DNA from: Pararhodobacter sp.
GTDB taxonomy: Bacteria > Pseudomonadota > Alphaproteobacteria > Rhodobacterales > Rhodobacteraceae
Direction: 5' to 3'
DNA: 64,000 bases
NCBI RefSeq assembly: GCF_034676545.1
Contig: NZ_JAUCBZ010000015.1
Location: 3,808,509 to 3,872,508 of the forward strand
Shown: in pieces, positions 32,467 to 43,269 of the stretch
Layout: the number at the start of each line of letters is the position of its first letter
Numbering within the stretch: position 1 is the stretch's first letter
The notes under the pieces: generated by a model
Database searches by the model: none
Seen by the model: only the letters and a program-made list of their open reading frames with translations
Told to the model about the DNA's origin: nothing
Translations under genes and position numbers: made by a program

Positions 32467-33310
32467 ATGCGCCAGGTGTGGATTGCACCGATGTGCCTTG
32501 TGGGGCTTGTCGTTCTGTCTGGGTGTACCCAGGGAATGCATGCGCAAACCGCACGGGCCATCGACAGCGTTGCGGAAATCGATCAGGAAAACATGGCGGA
32601 GATGATGCTGGCCGTCGCGGACCCCCGCGAAGCGGTGGAGTATTTCACCACCGCCTCGCAGGCCCAGCCGGATCGGATCATCTTTCGCCGGGGTCTGGCG
32701 CAATCCCTGATGCGCGCCGGTCGCGCCGACGAAGCCGTGCCGATCTGGCGCGAGGTCGTCGCCCACTCCGAGATGGTCGAGGATGATCGAATTCGGGTTG
32801 GCCGAGGCTTATATCCGCGCGAATGACTGGCCACAGGCCGAGGCGACGCTGAATATGGTGCCGCCAACCTATGAAACCTTCAACCGCTATCGGCTGGAGG
32901 CAATGGTCGCGGATTCGCGTCAGCAATGGGACCGGGCCGACAGCTTCTATGAAATCGCCGCCGGCCTGACCGCGACCCCCGCCAGCGTGTTGAACAACTG
33001 GGGATATTCCAAACTGACCCGTGGCGACCACCGCGGCGCGGAACGGTTGTTCACCGAGGCCCTGCGCCACGATCCGACGATGTTCACCGCCAAGAACAAC
33101 CTGGTCCTGGCACGGGCCGCGCAGCGCCGTTACGAACTGCCGCTGGTCGCCATGACGCAGATCGAGCGCGCCGAGTTGCTGCACACGATGGCCCTGGCGG
33201 CGATCCGTCAAGGCGATGTGGCCACCGGACGCGCCCTGCTTCAAGACGCCATCGCAACCCACCCGCAGCATTTCGACGCGGCGGTGACGGCCCTCGCCGC
33301 ATTGCAATAA
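32467..33310 (+). pseudogene. second TPR lipoprotein gene of the tad locus, frameshifted
   Basis: The first frame from ATG 32467 encodes a lipoprotein signal (LSGC, Cys20) and a first TPR-like region, EAVEYFTTASQAQPDRIIFRRGLAQSLMRAGRADEAVPIWREVV. It leaves frame near 32791-32797 and stops at 32826. The next frame continues the TPR series to 33310 (LAEAYIRANDWPQAEATL, LNNWGYSKLTRGDHRGAERLFTEALRHDP). Loss of one base in the GGG at 32795-32797 would give a single 280-residue protein. An ATG at 32783 in the second frame could start a separate product, but it has only GAGG directly against it. I read it as one broken gene, or a base-call error. Confidence 0.75.
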
Positions 33311-33319
33311 GGCCGCTCC

Positions 33320-33817
33320 ATGTTGACCCAATCCGCGCATGCCGCCCTGTGGTTGCTGATTTTCGCGACACCGATCGCGCTCTATGTCGCCTGGAGCGAT
33401 CTGCGCGCCATGCGTATCCCCAACAAGTCGGTGCTGGCGCTGCTGATCGTCTATGCGATTGTCGGCGTTCTGACCTTGCCGATCTCGGTTTGGGCATGGT
33501 CCTGGCTGCATTTCGTCGTGGTGCTGGTCGTCGGCTTTGCCTTGAGCCTGACCGGCGGTTTCGGCGCCGGCGACGCAAAATTCGCCGCCGCGATGGCCCC
33601 GTTCATTGCCTTGGGCGACCTGCGTTTGTTCCTAGTCTTGTTCAGCGCCGTGGTGCTGGCCGCCTTTGTCGCGCATCGCATCTTGCGGGCGATCCCGGCG
33701 ATCCGCCGCGCCACCCCCGATTGGGCAAGCTGGGAGCGTCGTGAGTTCCCGTTCGGCCTGGCGCTCGGTCCGGCGTTAATCTTTTATCTTGGTTTGGCAT
33801 GTCTTTATGGCGGTTGA
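33320..33817 (+). CDS. cpaA: prepilin peptidase (A24 family) CpaA/TadV
   Basis: Membrane aspartyl protease that removes leader peptides from Flp pilins, 165 residues. The two catalytic Asp are Asp27 (AWSDLRAMRIPN) and Asp85 (TGGFGAGDAKF). About four to five membrane helices; no methylase domain, as usual for TadV. Nine bases after the TPR gene, in the same unit. Confidence 0.93.
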   Translation: MLTQSAHAALWLLIFATPIALYVAWSDLRAMRIPNKSVLALLIVYAIVGVLTLPISVWAWSWLHFVVVLVVGFALSLTGGFGAGDAKFAAAMAPFIALGDLRLFLVLFSAVVLAAFVAHRILRAIPAIRRATPDWASWERREFPFGLALGPALIFYLGLACLYGG

Positions 33818-33847
33818 ACCCGTGATTCCCTTGCGTGAGGTTGGCCG

Positions 33848-35173
33848 ATGAACGATCAGACCCCGGCGGGGCACACCCGCATTCAACCGCCCCCCCTGCC
33901 CGCCAGCCTTGCCGAGACCGGGCTGTCGATGACGATGATGCGTGACATCCTGCTCAAGACGATGTTCCGCATGTCGATGAACCATATCTCAGAGTTGTCG
34001 CGCGTTCTGTGCCTGTCCTTTGCGCAGGTTCAGCTGCTGATTGACGATGCGCGCGGCGAGCATCTGATCGAGGCGATGGGCACGATGCAGGCCACGGCGA
34101 CCTCGTCTGAGATGGGCTTCCAACTGACCGATGGCGGCCGCACCCGCGCACAACAAGCCCTTGCAATTTCAGAATATTACGGCGCGATGCCGGTCCCGCT
34201 GGACATTTACGCCGAACAGGTCCGCCGCCAATCCATCCGCAAGTTGAAGGTCACGCGCGAACAGTTGGTATCCGCGATGGGCGACCTGATCCTGCCCGAA
34301 GGGTTGCTGGCCGATCTGGGCCCGGCGGTGACCTCGGGGCGCTCGATCCTGATGTATGGCCCGCCCGGAAACGGCAAATCCTCGATCTCCAACGGGATCC
34401 GCGACGCCTTGGGGGATTTCATCTACGTCCCGCGCGCGATCGTGCATTCGGGGCAGATTTTGGCGGTCTACGACCCCATCGTTCACCGACTTGTGCCGGT
34501 CGAACAGAGCAGCAGCACCGCGCTCCGGGTGACCGGGCTGCGGTTTGATCCGCGCTATGTGCTGTGTGAGCGTCCAACCGTTATCACCGGCGGCGAATTG
34601 AAGCTTGAAATGCTGGAGCTGAAATACAACCCGGTTTCGAAAACCTATCAGGCTCCGCTGCAATTCAAGGCGATGGGCGGCGTGTTCATCGTGGACGACC
34701 TCGGCCGCCAGGAAGAACCGCCGCAAGCGCTGGTCAACCGCTGGATCGTGCCGCTGGAGATGAATTATGACATCCTGACTCTGGTGTCGGGCGAAAAATT
34801 CGTGGTGCCCTTCGATACGCTGGTGATCTTTTCCACCAACTTCCACCCAAACGAGATCTTTGACCAAGCCGCCCTGCGCCGGATCTTTTTCAAGATCAAG
34901 ATCGACGGCCCCAATCAGGCGGATTTCCTCAAGATTTTCGCGCTCGTGGCCCGCAAACGCCGCATTCCGTTGAACGAAGATGCCCTCATCCACCTGTTGC
35001 AGGTCAAATACCCGACCATCAACAATATCTACTCGAACTATCAGCCGGTGTTCCTGATTGATCAGATGATCGCCATGTGTGAGTTCGAGGGGAAGCCCTA
35101 TCACATGTCGCCGGCGTTGATTGATCGTGCGTGGTCCAACATGTTCGTCGAAGACGCGGTTATCGTGCGATAG
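33848..35173 (+). CDS. AAA+ ATPase of unknown function ending the tad locus
   Basis: Cytosolic ATPase of 441 residues. N-terminal helical region (about 25-110) with LLKTMFRMSMNHISELSRVLCLSFAQVQLLIDDA, then the ATPase core: Walker A GPPGNGKSS (171-179), Walker B GGVFIVDDLGR (about 276-286), sensor TLVIFSTN and FDQAALRRIFFKIKI. C-terminal lid LIDQMIAMCEFEGKPYHMSPALIDRAW. It follows cpaA by 30 bases and looks co-transcribed with the tad genes. It resembles predicted chaperone-type ATPases; no substrate is known to me. A role in pilus assembly or its control is inferred. Confidence 0.85.
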   Translation: MNDQTPAGHTRIQPPPLPASLAETGLSMTMMRDILLKTMFRMSMNHISELSRVLCLSFAQVQLLIDDARGEHLIEAMGTMQATATSSEMGFQLTDGGRTRAQQALAISEYYGAMPVPLDIYAEQVRRQSIRKLKVTREQLVSAMGDLILPEGLLADLGPAVTSGRSILMYGPPGNGKSSISNGIRDALGDFIYVPRAIVHSGQILAVYDPIVHRLVPVEQSSSTALRVTGLRFDPRYVLCERPTVITGGELKLEMLELKYNPVSKTYQAPLQFKAMGGVFIVDDLGRQEEPPQALVNRWIVPLEMNYDILTLVSGEKFVVPFDTLVIFSTNFHPNEIFDQAALRRIFFKIKIDGPNQADFLKIFALVARKRRIPLNEDALIHLLQVKYPTINNIYSNYQPVFLIDQMIAMCEFEGKPYHMSPALIDRAWSNMFVEDAVIVR

Positions 35174-35358
35174 TCGTATCAAGCGGCGCGCCCCACTGGC
35201 CTGACGCATGATGCGCGTCGGTCCGGCGGGTCGGCAGCACGTCGCCCATGCGCCGCATATTCTTGCGTCTTGCGCCGATTCCCGGATGGTCGATACCATC
35301 GACATTTCAACCTCGTCTTAGAACGGACTGCCTGCCCCAAGGCAGCCTCGGAGCGCCC

Positions 35359-35793
35359 ATGACAAACTCGCAATCCCCTGATCCCGACGCGCGCCTTCGC
35401 GACAGTTTCAACCGCCAAACCATGATGTCGACCCTGGGCGCGACGATGGTGCAAGGGGGCGGCGGGCGCTGCGTCCTCACCGCACCCATTGCGCCCCATG
35501 TCTTGCAACAACACGGTGCCGCACATGCCGGGCTGGCCTTCACGCTGGGGGATTCAGCGGCGGGCTATGCGGCCTTGTCGCAGATGCCCGATGGGGTTGA
35601 GGTTATGACGGTCGAGATGAAGATCAACCTTCTGGCACCCGCCGTCGGCGAGGCGCTGGAGGCGGTCGGTGAGGTGGTCCGCAGCGGTCGGCGTCTGACG
35701 GTGGTGCGCGCCGAGGTGTTCGCATTGAAGAACGGCACCCGGAAATCCGTGGCGCTGTTGCAAGGCACGATGATCCCGGTCGATCCGGCCTGA
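35359..35793 (+). CDS. PaaI-type hotdog thioesterase
   Basis: Acyl-CoA thioesterase-like hotdog protein of 144 residues from ATG 35359. Motifs: QQHGAAHAGLAFTLGDSAAGYAALSQMPDGVEVMTVEMKINLLAPAVGE in two stretches, with the HGxxH/xxD pattern, and RRLTVVRAEVF. The substrate is not clear. It stands alone between the tad locus and folD; the 185 bases before it (35174-35358) hold no gene. Confidence 0.8.
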   Translation: MTNSQSPDPDARLRDSFNRQTMMSTLGATMVQGGGGRCVLTAPIAPHVLQQHGAAHAGLAFTLGDSAAGYAALSQMPDGVEVMTVEMKINLLAPAVGEALEAVGEVVRSGRRLTVVRAEVFALKNGTRKSVALLQGTMIPVDPA

Positions 35794-35794
35794 C

Positions 35795-35820
35795 AAAAAA
35801 CCCGGGCGCCCGGCTCTTTC
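35795..35820. terminator. shared terminator of the thioesterase gene and folD
   Basis: AAAAAACCCGGGCGCCCGGC then TCTTTC between convergent genes. The palindrome CCGGGCGCCCGG carries a run of six T on the minus-strand side, so it best fits folD and can also serve the plus strand. Confidence 0.65.
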
Positions 35821-35846
35821 GTTCCCCGGCCCCTTCGTTCACCGTC

Positions 35847-36737
35847 TCAGGCCGTCAGCCCCTGCGGTTCAGCCAGCCCATGCGCGCGGCACGTCGCCGT
35901 CAATGTGTTGGCCAGCAGGCAGGCGATGGTCATCGGCCCCACGCCGCCCGGCACCGGCGTAATCGCCCCCGCCACGGCCGAGGCGCTGGCGAAATCCACA
36001 TCGCCGACCAGCGTGTTCTTGCCATCGCGCGCGATGCGGTTGATGCCCACATCAATCACCGTGGCCCCCGGTTTCACCCAGTCACCCTGGATCATCTCGG
36101 GTCGGCCAACCGCCGCCACCAGAATATCGGCACGCCGGCAGACCTCGGCCAGATCCTTGGTGCGCGAATGCGCAATGGTCACCGTGCAGCTGTCGCCCAG
36201 CAGCAATTGCGCCATCGGCTTGCCGACGATGTTCGAGCGTCCGACAATCACCGCGTTCAACCCTGACAGACTGCCCAGATGATCGCGCAGCATCATCAGC
36301 GAGCCCAGCGGCGTGCAGGGCACCATGGATTTCTGCCCGGTCCCCAACAACCCGACGTTCGAGATATGGAACCCGTCGACATCCTTGGCCGGGTCAATCG
36401 CGTTGATCACCAGATCGCTGTTCATATGCGGCGGCAACGGCAATTGCACCAGAATGCCATGCACCTTGGGGTCGGCGTTCAGCTGCTGGATCAAACTCAG
36501 CAACGCGGCCTCTGTGGTCGCCACGTCCAGCTTGTGCTCATACGAGTTCATGCCGACTTCAACCGTCTGCTTGCCCTTGGATCTCACATAGACCTGGCTG
36601 GCCGGATCTTCCCCCACAAGCACCACGGCCAACCCCGGCACCAGACCATGCTCATCCTTCAAGCGTTGAACATGCTCGGCCACTTGCGCGCGCACTTTGG
36701 CGGCAAACGCCTTGCCGTCGATGATTGTCGCAGCCAT
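35847..36737 (-). CDS. folD: methylene-THF dehydrogenase / methenyl-THF cyclohydrolase
   Basis: Bifunctional cytosolic enzyme linking methylene-, methenyl- and formyl-tetrahydrofolate with NADP. The product has 296 residues from ATG 36737 (AAGGGGC upstream). Motifs: YVRSKGKQTVEVGM with the catalytic Lys, ILVQLPLPPHMN, DVDGFHISNVG, VIVGRSNIVGKPMAQLLL and ITPVPGGVGPMT. It lies downstream of fhs, the other formyl-THF enzyme, on the same strand. Confidence 0.97.
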   Translation of the reverse strand: MAATIIDGKAFAAKVRAQVAEHVQRLKDEHGLVPGLAVVLVGEDPASQVYVRSKGKQTVEVGMNSYEHKLDVATTEAALLSLIQQLNADPKVHGILVQLPLPPHMNSDLVINAIDPAKDVDGFHISNVGLLGTGQKSMVPCTPLGSLMMLRDHLGSLSGLNAVIVGRSNIVGKPMAQLLLGDSCTVTIAHSRTKDLAEVCRRADILVAAVGRPEMIQGDWVKPGATVIDVGINRIARDGKNTLVGDVDFASASAVAGAITPVPGGVGPMTIACLLANTLTATCRAHGLAEPQGLTA

Positions 36738-36747
36738 GTCTTGCCCC

Positions 36748-36769
36748 TTCATCTTGCCTTAAATACTCA
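36748..36769 (-). repeat. dispersed intergenic motif, copy 3
   Basis: On the minus strand GAGTATTTAAGGCAAGATGA, then AG, in the 91-base gap between fhs and folD. It overlaps the folD ribosome-binding area, because AAGATGAAGGGGCAAGAC runs up to ATG 36737. Differs from the other copies by AA for TT. Confidence 0.5.
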
Positions 36770-36828
36770 TCTTGGCCGAAGGCCTACGGGCGGCGGAACC
36801 CAGCGCCCCGCCGCCGAAATTTTGTGCC

Positions 36829-38505
36829 TCAGAACAACCCTTCGACGTGACCTTCCTCGCCGATGCGGATGGTTTCCGCCGCCGGGGTGCGCGGCAGGCC
36901 CGGCATGGTCATGATCTCGCCGCAGATCGCGACGATGAACCCGGCGCCCGCCGACAGACGCACTTCGCGCACCGGCACCGAATGGCCAGTTGGCGCGCCG
37001 CGCAGATTCGGGTCGGTCGAGAACGAGTATTGGGTTTTCGCCATGCACACCGGGAAGTGGCCGTAGCCTGCCTCCTCCCAGGCCTTCAGTTGCGCGCGCA
37101 CCGATTTGTCGGCAATCGCGGCATCGGCGTGATAGATGCGCTTGGCGATGGTGTCGATCTTGTCGAACAGGCCCATCTCGTCGGGGTAAAGCGGCGCAAA
37201 ATTGGCACTGCCGGATTCGGCCATCTGCACAACTTTATGGGCCAATTCCTCGATCCCCGCCGAGCCGTGGGCCCAGTGTTTGCAAACGATCGCCTCGGCT
37301 CCTTGCGCCGCGACATAGGCTTGCACGGCAGCGATTTCGGCGTCAGTATCCGAGTGGAAATGGTTGATCGCCACCACCACCGGCACGCCGAAGCTTTTGA
37401 CGTTGCCGATGTGGCGGCCCAGGTTCGGGCAGCCCTTCTTGACGGCCTCCACGTTCTCGGGCCCCAGATCGGCCTTGGCCACGCCGCCGTTCATCTTCAT
37501 GGCGCGCACCGTGGCGACGATGACCGCCGCCGAGGGTTTCAACCCGGCCTTGCGGCATTTGATGTCAAAGAACTTTTCCGCGCCAAGGTCCGCGCCAAAA
37601 CCGGCCTCGGTCACCACATATTCGCCCAGTTTCAACGCCGTGCGGGTGGCGATAACCGAGTTGCAGCCATGCGCGATATTGGCGAACGGGCCGCCATGCA
37701 CAAAGGCCGGGTTGTTTTCCAGCGTCTGCACCAGGTTCGGTTGCATCGCGTCGCGCAGCAGAACCGTCATCGCGCCATCGGCCTTGATGTCGCGGCAATA
37801 GATCGGGCGACGGTCGCGGGTGTAGGCGACAACGATATTGCCCAGACGCTTTTGCAGATCGTCCAGATCCTTGGACAGACACAGGATCGCCATGACCTCG
37901 GAGGCCACCGTGATGTCAAAGCCGGTCTGGCGCGGGAACCCGTTGGACACACCGCCCAGCGAGGTCACCACATCGCGCAGCGCGCGGTCGTTCATGTCCA
38001 TCACCCGGCGCCAGACCACGCGGCGGTCGTCGATTTCCAGCCCGTTGCCCCAGTAGATGTGGTTGTCGATCATCGCCGACAGCAGGTTGTGCGCGCTGGT
38101 GATCGCGTGGAAGTCGCCGGTGAAATGGAGGTTCATTTCCTCCATCGGCACGACCTGCGCATAACCGCCACCCGCGGCGCCGCCCTTCATGCCGAAGTTC
38201 GGGCCCAGGCTGGCCTCGCGGATGCAGATCACGGCCTTCTTGCCGATGCGGTTCAGGCCATCGCCCAGGCCGACGGTGGTGGTGGTCTTGCCCTCGCCCG
38301 CAGGCGTCGGGTTGATTGCCGTCACCAGGATCAGCTTGCCGTCCTTGCGGCTCTCAAGCGAATTGATGAAATCCTGGCTGACCTTGGCCTTGTCGTGGCC
38401 ATAGGGCAGCAGGTGTTCGGACGGAATGCCAAGCGCAGCGCCGATCTCCATGATCGGTTTTTTCTTGGCTTCGCGGGCAATCTGGATATCGGACTTAAAG
38501 GACAT
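36829..38505 (-). CDS. fhs: formate-tetrahydrofolate ligase
   Basis: ATP-dependent enzyme making 10-formyl-THF from formate, 558 residues from ATG 38505 (GGGAGACC upstream). Motifs: P-loop NPTPAGEGKTTTTVGLGDGL, REASLGPNFGMKGGAAGGGYAQV in two stretches, LTGDFHAITSAHNLLSA-like FTGDFHAITSAHN, and the C-terminal CGEIMTMPGLPRTPAA. Works with FolD downstream. In marine Rhodobacteraceae the pair also serves oxidation of methyl groups. Intact. Confidence 0.97.
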   Translation of the reverse strand: MSFKSDIQIAREAKKKPIMEIGAALGIPSEHLLPYGHDKAKVSQDFINSLESRKDGKLILVTAINPTPAGEGKTTTTVGLGDGLNRIGKKAVICIREASLGPNFGMKGGAAGGGYAQVVPMEEMNLHFTGDFHAITSAHNLLSAMIDNHIYWGNGLEIDDRRVVWRRVMDMNDRALRDVVTSLGGVSNGFPRQTGFDITVASEVMAILCLSKDLDDLQKRLGNIVVAYTRDRRPIYCRDIKADGAMTVLLRDAMQPNLVQTLENNPAFVHGGPFANIAHGCNSVIATRTALKLGEYVVTEAGFGADLGAEKFFDIKCRKAGLKPSAAVIVATVRAMKMNGGVAKADLGPENVEAVKKGCPNLGRHIGNVKSFGVPVVVAINHFHSDTDAEIAAVQAYVAAQGAEAIVCKHWAHGSAGIEELAHKVVQMAESGSANFAPLYPDEMGLFDKIDTIAKRIYHADAAIADKSVRAQLKAWEEAGYGHFPVCMAKTQYSFSTDPNLRGAPTGHSVPVREVRLSAGAGFIVAICGEIMTMPGLPRTPAAETIRIGEEGHVEGLF

Positions 38506-38660
38506 GAACGGCGGTCTCCCTCGCGGTGATGGGCTTGCCTCGTGCATACCGGGTCTGTGCGCGTTGTCGCCCCCCTTTTGCGACAGGTTGGCGGCATTTT
38601 CCGTCCTGTCAGGTTTCCAATGCGAACGCAACGACCCGCGCCGGACACGTCAGGCGCACT

Positions 38661-39248
38661 TCAGGTCCAGGTTGGCTGCCAGGGCGGTTGATCCGGCACG
38701 AACAGCCGCAACCGGTCACCCAGCGCGACACGCCCTTCGGCCTCGACCCAGGCAGTGACCCCGCGACGCCCTTTCGCCGCGGGCTTGAACCTTGCGCCAA
38801 AGCCCGCGTGCAGGTCCTCGATGGGCCGGGCGGGCAAGGTGCAGGGGCGGTTGACCATATCCACGGTCAGGCAAGCGCCCGAGGCCGCCAACAGCCGCGA
38901 CGACGGCGGGATATGCGTGAAATCCGGGATCCCGCGCAGAACCATGCTGGCCCCCAACAGCGCCGGGTCAAGCGCCTCAAGCCCCATGGCTTGCGCGATC
39001 TCGTCAAGCTCTTCGGCCGAAAGCACCGACAGTTGCCGCGTGTTCCGAATCGGCGTGTTGCGCGGATAGAGCCCGGTCACGCGCGAGCACGACAGGCGCG
39101 TCATCCCGCCGTGGCTTTCGCCGTCAGGCCCGTCAAAGCCAAGCTCCATTGCGTCAAGCGGCGTTGACGGCAGGCGGACGTCCCGGTTCTCAACCCGCCC
39201 CAGCCAGAGGATCGTGGCCTCGAACTCTGTGGCTTTCAACGCGGGCAT
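38661..39248 (-). CDS. MOSC domain protein
   Basis: MOSC-domain protein of 195 residues from ATG 39248 (perfect GGAGG seven bases upstream). Expected sulfur-carrier or molybdenum-cofactor-related function. The conserved Cys lies in DMVNRPC, with FGPDGESHGGMTR-like GFDGPDGESHGGMTR and GVTAWVEAEGRVALGDRL. Actual substrate unknown. Stands alone between ftsH and fhs. Confidence 0.85.
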   Translation of the reverse strand: MPALKATEFEATILWLGRVENRDVRLPSTPLDAMELGFDGPDGESHGGMTRLSCSRVTGLYPRNTPIRNTRQLSVLSAEELDEIAQAMGLEALDPALLGASMVLRGIPDFTHIPPSSRLLAASGACLTVDMVNRPCTLPARPIEDLHAGFGARFKPAAKGRRGVTAWVEAEGRVALGDRLRLFVPDQPPWQPTWT

Positions 39249-39280
39249 CGCAACCTCCGACTGGCCCGAGGGTATCGGGC

Positions 39281-39315
39281 AAAGAAAAACCCCGGCACCG
39301 TGAACCGGCACCGGG
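39281..39315 (-). terminator. intrinsic terminator after ftsH
   Basis: On the minus strand CCCGGTGCCG and CGGTGCCGGG form a 10-bp stem with two G-T wobbles and a GTTCA loop, followed by GTTTTTCTTT. It closes the long tol-pal-tilS-ftsH series. Confidence 0.88.
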
Positions 39316-39339
39316 ATGATTTCAAGCCTCAAGCGCGGA

Positions 39340-41253
<1,914 letters not shown>

Positions 41254-41319
41254 GGGGCTCTCCAATCACAGGGCCGATTGTGGCCAGTTGGGGTTAAAAT
41301 AGTGATGCAACGGCCAACT

Positions 41320-42558
41320 TCAATGCGATAGTGCCAAACCATTGTCCGACGCGGCGACAGGTCGCGCAGAAAGATGCCATTTTTGCGGCCAAAACGCCAA
41401 TGGAGCCGCGATTAACGCGTCCTCTTGCCAAATCGCCGGCGTTGCCAAAAGAATTGCCCGCGACAATCCGGTGTCGCGCCAATGGGCATGAATCCCGGCT
41501 TTGGCCTGCACGCCGAGCTGCCTGAGCCCCGTTTCACCCAGCGCGCGAATCACCCCGACACCCGGCCCCCGCGCCGTCCAGCGCCCATCCCACAGGCCCG
41601 TGGTCGGCGCTTCACGCCCGGCAACCGCGCGCGCCTCGCGGTACATCCGCAGGTGCGCCCCCTCATCCACCAACACGCAGCCCATCAAGGTGCCGTGTTG
41701 CGCGAGCAGCCGGTGCAGGGCGTCCAACCTCGGGCGATGCTCCGCGCCAGACAGCGCCATCAGCAAATGCGCAAACAGCCGGTCACGGAGTTCCGGGTCA
41801 AGGGTCAGGGCCGATTTCGCGACAACCACGGTGCCCGCCTCGTCACGGGCAAGAGCGTGCAACGCCTCACGGGTCCGCCGCTCCAACGCCACGCGGGCGC
41901 GCTGCATATGCCGCGCGGTCTCGGCCAGGCGGCGCGCCTCGAGGCCCAGCGGCTTGAGCGCCGCCAGAACCGCGCGCGCGCGGACCCGTTGAAACCGGTG
42001 ATCGCTGTTTGACGGGTCCTCGACCCACGCGACGCCGCGCGCCCGCAACAGCGCGCGCATAGCCTCGCGCGGCGTGTCCAGAAACGGTCGAAGCCACAGC
42101 GTGCCATTCGCGCTGCGTGCCTCGACCATTGCCGACAACCCATCCACGCCCGACCCTCGCGCCAAGCGCATCAGCACGGTTTCCGCTTGATCATCAAGCG
42201 TATGCCCCAGAATCACCGCCTCGACGCGCCCCTGCGCCCAGCCGCCGATCAAGCCCAACCGGGCCTGACGCGCCGCCTCTTGCAAATTGCCGCCCGCCGG
42301 ACCCGCCCAGCGCAAAACGCTGTGCGCGACCCCCAGATCGCCACACAACGCGGCAACCTGTTGCGCCTCGGCCGCAGATTCTGCGCGCAAACCGTGATCC
42401 ACGGTGACCGCGGCCACCCGCGCGGCGCCCAAAACCTCGACCGCCAGCACCAGCGCCGCCACGGAATCGCCGCCGCCCGACACCGCCACGCCCAGCATTT
42501 CAAACGGCCCGTGCCGCATCAACGCCGCCCGCAAGGCGTCCTGAGGATCACGCGCCAC
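41320..42558 (-). CDS. tilS: tRNA(Ile)-lysidine synthase TilS
   Basis: Converts C34 to lysidine in the CAU anticodon of tRNA-Ile. 412 residues, GTG start. PP-loop SGGGDS (27-32) and AEAVILGHTLDDQAETVLMRLARGSGVDGLSAM-like core, NSDHRFQRVRAR and a C-terminal substrate-binding region. No ATG lies close by in frame except Met14. Follows pal directly and precedes ftsH. Confidence 0.93.
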   Translation of the reverse strand: MARDPQDALRAALMRHGPFEMLGVAVSGGGDSVAALVLAVEVLGAARVAAVTVDHGLRAESAAEAQQVAALCGDLGVAHSVLRWAGPAGGNLQEAARQARLGLIGGWAQGRVEAVILGHTLDDQAETVLMRLARGSGVDGLSAMVEARSANGTLWLRPFLDTPREAMRALLRARGVAWVEDPSNSDHRFQRVRARAVLAALKPLGLEARRLAETARHMQRARVALERRTREALHALARDEAGTVVVAKSALTLDPELRDRLFAHLLMALSGAEHRPRLDALHRLLAQHGTLMGCVLVDEGAHLRMYREARAVAGREAPTTGLWDGRWTARGPGVGVIRALGETGLRQLGVQAKAGIHAHWRDTGLSRAILLATPAIWQEDALIAAPLAFWPQKWHLSARPVAASDNGLALSH

Positions 42559-42573
42559 CGCACCCGCCCCCGC

Positions 42574-42641
42574 TCTTGGTTCTATAAATATCCACGGGGG
42601 GTGAATGGCGCAGAGCGCCAGAGGGGGGCCGTGAGCCCCCC
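42574..42641. terminator. pal-tilS gap: hairpins and a motif-like sequence
   Basis: The 114-base gap holds two small hairpins, TGGCGC/GCGCCA (42606-42620) and GGGGGGC/GCCCCCC (42623-42641). The second is followed by TTTTC on the plus strand. CTTGGTTCTATAAATATCC (42574-42592), read on the minus strand, loosely resembles the dispersed AT-rich motif. Many related genomes carry cpoB/ybgF here; there is no room for it. Confidence 0.45.
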
Positions 42642-42672
42642 TTTTCGCCGTTCAAACCGGGTGCAATGCCGA

Positions 42673-43176
42673 TCAGTTCGAAACCACCACAACAGCGCGG
42701 CGGTTCAGATCCCAGCAACGCTGCTCGGCGCAAACCTCGACCGGGCGCTCCTTGCCATAGCTGACGGTGCGCAGACGGCTTGCCGAGACACCCTCGCTGA
42801 TCAGGAATTGCTGTGCGCGGGCGGCACGTTGCGCGCCCAGGGCAATGTTGTACTCGCGGGTGCCGCGCTCATCGGCATGGCCTTCGACCAGGACCATGTA
42901 TTGCGGGTTGCGGTTCAGCCAGACCGCTTGCGTGCGCAGAATGATCTGGCCCTGATCCGACAGGTTGCTGCTATCGACGGTAAAATACACCGTGTCGCCA
43001 ATCGTCTGGTTGAAATAGGCGATCGACGTCGGATCGTTCGGGTCACCCAGCGCGGTCGAGCTGATCCCGCCAGCGCCGGCCCCGTATTCATAGTCATCGC
43101 CACCGCCGCGCGGGTTGTTGCAGGCCGCGAGTGCAATCGCGGCAGCCACCAAAATGGCTTTGTTCAGGAAAGTCAT
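42673..43176 (-). CDS. pal: peptidoglycan-associated lipoprotein Pal
   Basis: Outer-membrane lipoprotein binding peptidoglycan and TolB, 167 residues. Lipobox LAAC (Cys19), Gly-rich linker, OmpA domain with VYFTVDSSNLSDQGQIIL, VLVEGHADERGTREYNIALGAQRA and RRAVVVVSN. AAGGATCAAG precedes the ATG. Last gene of the tol-pal set. Normal length. Confidence 0.97.
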   Translation of the reverse strand: MTFLNKAILVAAAIALAACNNPRGGGDDYEYGAGAGGISSTALGDPNDPTSIAYFNQTIGDTVYFTVDSSNLSDQGQIILRTQAVWLNRNPQYMVLVEGHADERGTREYNIALGAQRAARAQQFLISEGVSASRLRTVSYGKERPVEVCAEQRCWDLNRRAVVVVSN

Positions 43177-43269
43177 TGATCTTGATCCTTATGGTTCATC
43201 CTGCCCTTGCGCTCACTATACCAGAGGCCACGCGCGGGGGGAATCGATGTGCGTTCACGTTCAGTTTTT

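Noticed and set aside
32783..33310. Independent gene starting at ATG 32783
   Set aside because: TPR pattern continues smoothly from the upstream frame and the ribosome site is too close to the ATG; one frameshifted gene explains it better.
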